NCBI RefSeq assembly: GCF_003367315.1
Contig: NZ_CP031415.1
Span: 1,300,001 to 1,364,000 of the forward strand
Direction of reading: 5' to 3'
DNA from: Saccharospirillum mangrovi
GTDB lineage: Bacteria; Pseudomonadota; Gammaproteobacteria; Pseudomonadales; Natronospirillaceae
DNA: 64,000 nucleotides
The position numbers were made by a program, and so were the translations under genes. The notes under the pieces were generated by a model. The model searched no databases, was not told the origin of the DNA, and saw nothing but the letters and a program-made list of their open reading frames with translations. Shown piece by piece: positions 55,427 through 61,199 of the stretch; positions within the stretch are counted from its first letter, which is position 1; every line of letters starts with the position of its first letter.

Positions 55427-55759
55427 ATGAAAGCCTGGTTGATTTTAGCGGTTGCCATTTGCGCTGAAGTGGTCGCCACCTCGGCATTGAAAGCCAGCGA
55501 GAATTTCAGCCGTCTGTGGCCCAGTGTTTTAGTGGTCGTCGGCTATGGACTGGCGTTTTATCTGCTCGCCGAAACGTTGAAGGTGATCCCGGTGGGCATT
55601 GCCTACGCTGTTTGGGCTGGTGGTGGCATCGTACTGATTACGCTGGTGTCCTGGTGGCTGTTTGATCAGCAACTCGATTGGCCGGCGCTCTTGGGTATGG
55701 CGTTGATTCTCAGCGGTGTGCTGGTACTGAATTTATTTTCCAAGGCGGTGCCGCATTGA
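55427..55759 (+). CDS. SMR-family multidrug/cation efflux protein
   Basis: 110 residues with four membrane helices. The essential glutamate is E14 in LAVAICAEVVATSALK, and GIAYAVWAGGGIVLI and LLGMALILSGVLVLNLFS are the SMR signatures. The residues around Glu14 and the AYAVWAGGG loop resemble the EmrE/QacE drug-exporter subtype more than guanidinium exporters. It works as an antiparallel dimer driven by protons. The upstream gap is too short for a guanidine riboswitch. Confidence 0.92.
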   Translation: MKAWLILAVAICAEVVATSALKASENFSRLWPSVLVVVGYGLAFYLLAETLKVIPVGIAYAVWAGGGIVLITLVSWWLFDQQLDWPALLGMALILSGVLVLNLFSKAVPH

Positions 55760-55807
55760 TACAAATGAAACGGGAATTTTTCAGGGTGTATTAAGGGAGA
55801 GGCAATA

Positions 55808-56557
55808 ATGCGATCTATCATCACTTCGTCAGCGATAACCCTTGGCGTGTTCAGTCTGATTGGCTGTGCCGAAACAGACTCTGAAAATGTGACAACAAAA
55901 GGTACCGGTGCCTACTTCACCGTTCAGGCTGATGGCGATGGTACTGCTACCGTCAGTGGGCGTTTGACAGCGGGAACCGGCCTGGCTCCGACTCAGTTGG
56001 TCTTGAGTGGCGATGATCGATTGTTTGCCAGCGATAGTCGGACTCGCAGCAGTATGCGACAGAGCAGCAGTCTATTAGATGGCGATTATTACGCCCGGTT
56101 TGACAATGACGATTCACTCACCGAATTCACCATTGATTACCAAAGAGCCATTGATGTCGATGCGCACCTGAGCGTCTTACTGCCTGAACAATTTGACATT
56201 ACCCATCCCAGCAACAACCAGTCCGTTAATAACAGCCAGGTTGAATTGGAGTGGAGCCCGCATTTCAATTCGTCGAGTGCCTCTCGAACAATGGATCTGA
56301 AAGTATCCATGAAATGTGTGGATCAGGATCACGATGAATTCTCAGTAGGCCGCCCGATATCTGTCAAAGACACCGGCAGCTATACAATAAAGTTATCGAA
56401 TTATGTTGATGTCGATATCAATAGCCTTAGACATTGCTATGTGGACGTTGAACTGGAACGAAGCAAAAGAGGTGACGTCGACTCGAAATTGGCTGGTGGC
56501 TATTTCATAGCAACTCAAAGCCGTGAAGTTTCATTTATTTTTGATCTCGTTGATTGA
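55808..56557 (+). CDS. Orphan lipoprotein of unknown function
   Basis: 249 residues, unrecognised. A lipoprotein signal peptide is clear: the hydrophobic stretch TLGVFSLIGC with lipobox cysteine C20, followed by acidic residues that favour the outer membrane only weakly (AETD). The rest is beta-rich, Ser/Asp/Asn-rich, with two Ig-like stretches (around residues 30-110 and 115-245) and two later cysteines (in KCVDQ and HCYVD) that may pair. The base composition looks more AT-rich than its neighbours, which can mean horizontal gain or relaxed constraint. AGGGAGAGGC precedes the ATG. Confidence 0.75.
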   Translation: MRSIITSSAITLGVFSLIGCAETDSENVTTKGTGAYFTVQADGDGTATVSGRLTAGTGLAPTQLVLSGDDRLFASDSRTRSSMRQSSSLLDGDYYARFDNDDSLTEFTIDYQRAIDVDAHLSVLLPEQFDITHPSNNQSVNNSQVELEWSPHFNSSSASRTMDLKVSMKCVDQDHDEFSVGRPISVKDTGSYTIKLSNYVDVDINSLRHCYVDVELERSKRGDVDSKLAGGYFIATQSREVSFIFDLVD

Positions 56558-56558
56558 T

Positions 56559-56987
56559 ATGCATGTTGAACAGGTAACAACCGACGAACAATTAATGCGC
56601 ATGGCACCCGTCATGTGTCAGTTACGGCCGCAGTTCGATGCGGACGGCGTTGTGCAACAGGCGCGGCAGCAAATGTTGGAAGAGGGTTACCACCTGGCGA
56701 TGGTGGTGGACGACGATGAATCCGTATTGTGCGTCGCCGGCTTTGTTATCCAACGCAAACTGGCCTGGGGCAAACATCTGTATGTGGACGATCTGGTTAC
56801 CGATGAATCGATGCGTTCAACCGGCGCAGGCGCGATGATGATCGACTGGCTCAAAGCATTTGCCCGCGAGCGCGGTTGCGAACAATTGCATTTGGACAGC
56901 GGCGTACAACGCTTCGGCGCACACCGTTTTTATTTGCGTCACGGGTTTGATATCACCAGTCATCACTTTGCGATTTCCAAATTGTGA
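56559..56987 (+). CDS. GNAT-family N-acetyltransferase
   Basis: 142 residues. YVDDLVTDESMRSTGAGAMM carries the acetyl-CoA loop (RSTGAGAxM), followed by LHLDSGVQRFGAHRFYLRHG, a common GNAT C-terminus. Substrate unknown. ATG 56559 lies one base after the lipoprotein stop, suggesting coupled translation; a longer frame to 56523 lies within the lipoprotein gene. Confidence 0.87.
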   Translation: MHVEQVTTDEQLMRMAPVMCQLRPQFDADGVVQQARQQMLEEGYHLAMVVDDDESVLCVAGFVIQRKLAWGKHLYVDDLVTDESMRSTGAGAMMIDWLKAFARERGCEQLHLDSGVQRFGAHRFYLRHGFDITSHHFAISKL

Positions 56988-57003
56988 CTGAAAAAATTCA
57001 GGC

Positions 57004-57032
57004 AAAAAAAAGCGACCGAAGTCGCCTTTTTT
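57004..57032 (+). terminator. Intrinsic terminator
   Basis: GCGAC-CGAA-GTCGC hairpin, flanked by an A run on the left and a T run on the right, so it can work in both directions for the convergent acetyltransferase and cytochrome genes. Confidence 0.85.
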
Positions 57033-57050
57033 AAACTCGCTTTTTTTGTA

Positions 57051-57707
57051 TCAGATGGGCCAGGTAAATAACCAGCCCAACCAGATAACGGCAGCCGCCA
57101 GACTGAACAACAGCCAGTAACGATTCACCTCACTGCGTGCCGGGCTGTTTCCCATGGCCGGTTTGCGACCGTGCACCATGGCTTCAACCAAGGGTTCCTT
57201 GAAGCGGATGCGATGGTACAGCACCGCCAGAATGTGGGCGCTCACCAACAGCAGAATCAAGGCTGGCAGGCGAGGGTGGAACCAGGCGGCCAGGTCGATG
57301 GCCCAGAGCGGCGCGTCCATATTGAACGGGCCAAACCAGAAGGCATCGTCACTGAAAAACAAACCGCTGACCGCCTGAATGGTCAGAACCAGTAACAGCA
57401 ACACCGCCATGGCCGCACCAGCCGGGTTGTGCCCTAATGCTGCGTCGGCTTTGCCGTGCGCCAGTTCAGCCAGATGCCGAAACACTGCGCGGGGCGATAA
57501 ATTCCAGCTCGACCAACGTGCGTAAGTTGTGCCCACCAACGCCCAGAGCAACCGAAAAACCAGCAGCGCCGAGAGGGCATAACCGGCGTAAAAATGCACT
57601 TGCATCTGGCCGATATTCACACTGACAAACAGCACGATCAGGCAGAGCACCAAACCCCAGTGCACCAGTCGAACCGGCAAATCCCAAACCTTTACTTCTG
57701 CGTTCAT
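57051..57707 (-). CDS. Cytochrome b561-type membrane cytochrome
   Basis: 218 residues with about five membrane segments. Candidate haem ligands are the histidines in VRLVHWGLVL, VHFYAGYALSAL and SAHILAVLYHRIRF, the pattern of the bacterial cytochrome b561/Ni-Fe hydrogenase b-subunit family. Such proteins pass electrons from quinol to a periplasmic partner. The gene directly upstream, 12 bases away, encodes a cytochrome b562, a likely partner. Confidence 0.88.
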   Translation of the reverse strand: MNAEVKVWDLPVRLVHWGLVLCLIVLFVSVNIGQMQVHFYAGYALSALLVFRLLWALVGTTYARWSSWNLSPRAVFRHLAELAHGKADAALGHNPAGAAMAVLLLLVLTIQAVSGLFFSDDAFWFGPFNMDAPLWAIDLAAWFHPRLPALILLLVSAHILAVLYHRIRFKEPLVEAMVHGRKPAMGNSPARSEVNRYWLLFSLAAAVIWLGWLFTWPI

Positions 57708-57719
57708 AGCGTTGTCTCG

Positions 57720-58151
57720 TTAGCCGCGGCAGCTGCGATCTTTGAAGTTGCGGTGGCCGTCCTTGCGCATGTCGCCAATGGTTTGCAGGTGGCCCGCAGC
57801 GGTGCCCGTGTCGCCGGCTGCTAACGCTGCCGACGCCAGGTCCAATTGCTCAATCAGATCGTTGATGGCGGTGTGAAAGGCGTCGATGTCGGCAGCGTTG
57901 CCGCCGTTGCTCAGCGAGTAGGGCGTTTCATCGGAAGCATCGACTGCCGCTTCGCGCAAGGTTGCCAGGCGAGACTGGGCTTCTTCAACGTTGTTGCTGC
58001 GAAGAGCGCTGACCAACGGACGCATGTTATCGGCCATGGTTTCCATGTTGGCGTACAGCTCGCTGTCGTTGCAGCTTTCGGCATACGCCGTGGTGGATAA
58101 ACCAAAAGTGAAGGCGGCCGCAGCCAGGAAATGTTTTGCATTGAAAGTCAT
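57720..58151 (-). CDS. Periplasmic cytochrome b562
   Basis: 143 residues with a signal peptide ending TTAYA. The mature part is a four-helix bundle with the axial methionine M36 in YANMETMADNM and the axial histidine H133 in DMRKDGHRNFK, matching E. coli cytochrome b562 (NMETLNDN near the start, histidine near the end). No CxxCH is present, so haem is bound without thioether links. Two cysteines near the ends (ESCND and RSCRG) could form a disulfide, a feature not in the E. coli protein. Operon with the b561 gene. Confidence 0.9.
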   Translation of the reverse strand: MTFNAKHFLAAAAFTFGLSTTAYAESCNDSELYANMETMADNMRPLVSALRSNNVEEAQSRLATLREAAVDASDETPYSLSNGGNAADIDAFHTAINDLIEQLDLASAALAAGDTGTAAGHLQTIGDMRKDGHRNFKDRSCRG

Positions 58152-58542
58152 GGGAGGTCCTTGTCACGGTTGGAATCAAAAATTCCGGGTCATAATACTT
58201 GAGCCTTTCTTAAGTCAGCATGAAGCCAGTGTGGAGGCTTTGTAAAAATAATGTTTAGGCTCGCAGGGTGTGCGACAGCTTGGTGCGAAGTCTGGCGGTG
58301 GCACCGGCTTGGCGCGTGCTCTGATCAAGATTGGCGCATTTTTGATCAGTGTTCATAGAGGGAAATTATCAATTTAATAGTTTAATGATTTGTCTGTGAA
58401 TCTATTGCTGTTGGCTATCGATGCTATTGTTAATGGTGAGTTCAAACCAGCCCTGTCCCTCCCTACTATTTGCAGCGTCGAAGGCGGGACACCCGCCCTA
58501 GCTTACTCACCCAACCTTCAATGATGGACACAGGAGCAATTC
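58152..58542. other. Intergenic region between cytochrome b562 and ahpC (391 bases)
   Basis: Divergent promoter region with no supported gene. It is AT-rich at about 58360-58440, where several CTAT/ATAG words occur, but I could not align them to a full OxyR site. A short GGCGGG-ACAC-CCGCC hairpin lies near 58481-58496. Confidence 0.6.
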
Positions 58543-59109
58543 ATGAACCGTTACATCGATTCCGAACTGAAACCGTTCAAAGCCACGGCTTTCCACAACG
58601 GTGAATTCGTTGATGTCAGCAGCGACGACATCAAAGGCAAGTGGGCCGTATTTTTCTTCTACCCGGCTGACTTCACCTTTGTTTGCCCGACTGAGCTGGG
58701 CGACCTGGCTGACAACTACGACGAATTCAAAAAAATGGGCGTAGAAATCTACTCGGTTTCCACCGACACCCATTTCACTCACAAAGCGTGGCACGACTCG
58801 TCCGACACCATTGGCAAAATCCAATACCCGATGCTGGGCGACCCGACTGGCACCATCACTCGCAACTTCGGTGTGATGATTGAAGAAGACGGTCTGGCTG
58901 ATCGCGGTACCTTCGTGATCGATCCGGAAGGTCGCATCAAGATCGTTGAAATCACCGACGGTGGCATTGGCCGCGACGCCAGCGAACTGCTGCGCAAAAT
59001 CAAAGCGGCTCAGTACATCGCCGCTCACCCGGGTGAAGTGTGCCCGGCCAAATGGAAAGAAGGCGAAGCCACTCTGGCCCCGTCTTTGGATCTGGTTGGC
59101 AAAATCTAA
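58543..59109 (+). CDS. ahpC: Alkyl hydroperoxide reductase peroxiredoxin AhpC
   Basis: 188 residues. Typical two-cysteine peroxiredoxin: peroxidatic C48 in [13 protein letters not shown] and the resolving cysteine in [13 protein letters not shown]. It reduces H2O2, organic peroxides and peroxynitrite and is recycled by AhpF, encoded next. ACAGGAGC precedes the ATG. Confidence 0.98.
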   Translation: MNRYIDSELKPFKATAFHNGEFVDVSSDDIKGKWAVFFFYPADFTFVCPTELGDLADNYDEFKKMGVEIYSVSTDTHFTHKAWHDSSDTIGKIQYPMLGDPTGTITRNFGVMIEEDGLADRGTFVIDPEGRIKIVEITDGGIGRDASELLRKIKAAQYIAAHPGEVCPAKWKEGEATLAPSLDLVGKI

Positions 59110-59160
59110 ATCCGGGTTCAGAAACCAGGACAAAAACCCCGGTTTTGGTAACCGCAAACA

Positions 59161-59184
59161 GGCCCTCGATTGAGGGCCTTTTTT
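59161..59184 (+). terminator. Hairpin with T tract between ahpC and ahpF
   Basis: GGCCCTC-GATT-GAGGGCC followed by six T, 51 bases after the ahpC stop. It should end most ahpC transcripts, giving excess AhpC over AhpF; ahpF may be read through or have its own promoter. Confidence 0.85.
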
Positions 59185-59250
59185 AAGAATTTTATAGCCT
59201 GGCTCGCGTAACCGCAGCGAGGCTGATTGGACACACCAAAGGACACAACG

Positions 59251-60846
59251 ATGTTGGATGCCAATTTAAAACAGCAACTGGACACCTACTTGCAGAACAT
59301 TGTCACTCCCATCGAGGTCAGTGTGTCCAGCGACGATTCCGCCAAAGCTCGCGAACTGAGCGAACTGGCGAACGAAATTATTGAACTGAACGGCAAAATC
59401 AGCCGTGGCAATTACCAGGGCAAACGCACCCCTAGCATGGCGATTGCGCCGGCCGGTGAAACACCGCGCGTCAGCTTTGCCGGCGTGCCGATGGGCCACG
59501 AATTTACCTCGCTGGTATTGGCCTTGTTGCAAGCCGGTGGTCACCCATCGAAAGCCGACCCGGCGTTGCAAGACCAGATCAAAGCCATTCCCGGCCCGCT
59601 GCATTTTGAAACCTACATTTCGCTGTCGTGCCAGAACTGCCCGGACGTGGTTCAGGCCTTGAATCTGATGGCGAAACTGAACCCGAACATCACTCACGAG
59701 ATGATCGACGGCGGTGTGTTTCAGGATGAAGTGGAAGCCAAAGAAATCATGGCGGTGCCGTCGGTTTATCTGAACGGCGAACATTTCGGCCAGGGCCGCA
59801 TGTCGCTCGAAGACATTGTTGCCAAGGTCGATACCGGCGCGGCCGAACAGCAAGTTGAAGCGCTGAACCAGCGCGACACTTACGATGTGCTGGTGGTCGG
59901 CGGTGGCCCGGCGGGCGCAGCGGCTGCCATTTATGCGGCACGTAAAGGCATTCGCACTGGCCTGGTGGCCGAGCGTTTTGGCGGCCAGGTGATGGATACC
60001 GTCGGCATCGAAAACTTTATTTCTGTGCCTTACACCGAAGGCCCGAAATTAACGGCCAGTCTGGAACAGCACGTTAAAGAATACGGCGTCGATATCATCG
60101 TCGGTCAGCGCGCTACTGAGCTGACGCGCGATGGCGTGGTCAAGCTCGGCCTGGAAAGCGGCGCGGCTTTGAGTTCGCGTTCGGTGATCCTCGCGCCCGG
60201 TGCGCGCTGGCGCAAACTGGGTGTGCCCGGCGAAGCCGAATACGCCAACAAAGGCGTGGCCTATTGCCCGCACTGCGACGGCCCGTTTTACAAAGGCAGG
60301 CGCGTAGCGGTAATTGGTGGCGGTAACTCCGGCATTGAAGCCGCGATAGATCTGGCCGGCATTGTCGATCACGTGACCGTGTTGGAATTCGCCGATACGC
60401 TGCGCGCCGACGACGTGCTGCAACGCAAAGCCAAATCGCTGCCCAATGTCGATATTCTGACCAATGCCCAAACCACCGAAGTGATTGGCAACGGCAAGAA
60501 CGTGACCGCATTGAACTACACCGACCGCGCGACCGGCGAAGCCAAGTCGATTGAACTGGCGGGCGTGTTTGTGCAAATCGGTCTGGTGCCCAACACCGAA
60601 TGGCTGAAAGACAGCGACGTCGAACTGAGCCGCGTTGGCGAAATGGTGATCGACGCTCGCGGTGCCACCTCGGTGCCCGGTGTTTATGCGGCTGGTGATG
60701 CCACTACCACGCCGTACAAACAGATTGTGATTTCGATGGGTTCGGGTGCCACGGCCGCACTGGGCGCGTTCGATTATCTGATTCGCGAATCGGCGCCGGC
60801 CAGTGCAGGCGAAGCCACTCGCGCCGAAGCCGCCGCGTTGGTGTAA
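59251..60846 (+). CDS. ahpF: Alkyl hydroperoxide reductase subunit F
   Basis: 531 residues (E. coli 521). The N-terminal double thioredoxin fold carries the C127-QN-C130 centre, and the thioredoxin-reductase-like part has the FAD motif [19 protein letters not shown] and the redox pair in [13 protein letters not shown]. It transfers electrons from NADH to AhpC. ATG 59251 follows AAAGGACA; an in-frame TTG at 59227 is not needed. Confidence 0.97.
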   Translation: MLDANLKQQLDTYLQNIVTPIEVSVSSDDSAKARELSELANEIIELNGKISRGNYQGKRTPSMAIAPAGETPRVSFAGVPMGHEFTSLVLALLQAGGHPSKADPALQDQIKAIPGPLHFETYISLSCQNCPDVVQALNLMAKLNPNITHEMIDGGVFQDEVEAKEIMAVPSVYLNGEHFGQGRMSLEDIVAKVDTGAAEQQVEALNQRDTYDVLVVGGGPAGAAAAIYAARKGIRTGLVAERFGGQVMDTVGIENFISVPYTEGPKLTASLEQHVKEYGVDIIVGQRATELTRDGVVKLGLESGAALSSRSVILAPGARWRKLGVPGEAEYANKGVAYCPHCDGPFYKGRRVAVIGGGNSGIEAAIDLAGIVDHVTVLEFADTLRADDVLQRKAKSLPNVDILTNAQTTEVIGNGKNVTALNYTDRATGEAKSIELAGVFVQIGLVPNTEWLKDSDVELSRVGEMVIDARGATSVPGVYAAGDATTTPYKQIVISMGSGATAALGAFDYLIRESAPASAGEATRAEAAALV

Positions 60847-61199
60847 GCCGCACTAGCCAATAAAAGGTTCATCGCGGACTACCGGGAAAGCGGCTTTGTT
60901 TTTGAGAAAGAGACTGTGTTCTTGAGAAAACAAAGCCGTTATCCCGCTAACTGTTTACCGGGTATTCCCGCACGCCCCAGATTGGATTAAGACGTAAAAA
61001 TGTGACGCCCTTATCAATGCGTTAAGGCCAACCCGCTATTTCGGTTTTTTCAAACGTTTCGGGCAAAAATTCCACCATCGGCAAAACGATTACTCAAACG
61101 GCCACCGTTTAGGCTTTCTCCGGGTTTTTTCAGCGGATGAATTGTTCACATCCCCACCGCTGCCCGCCCCAGAAGTACGGACTTCCCGGAGATTCGATC
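60847..61199. other. Intergenic region between ahpF and the repeat lipoprotein (353 bases)
   Basis: No gene supported. It holds a 20-bp imperfect hairpin at 60883-60946 (separate entry) and a T-rich, C-rich stretch toward 61140 that may contain the promoter of the next gene. GGAG at 61188-61191 is that gene's ribosome binding site. Confidence 0.6.
60883..60946. other. Long hairpin after ahpF
   Basis: The arms 60883-60902 and 60927-60946 pair at 19 of 20 positions (one G-T pair, one A-A mismatch) around a 24-base loop with two TTGAGAAA copies. No T tract follows, so it is not a standard intrinsic terminator; it may protect the ahpF mRNA 3' end. Confidence 0.6.

Noticed and set aside
58360-58440. 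OxyR binding site upstream of ahpC
   Set aside because: Several ATAG/CTAT words occur but their spacing does not fit the four-element N7 pattern, so I do not annotate a site.
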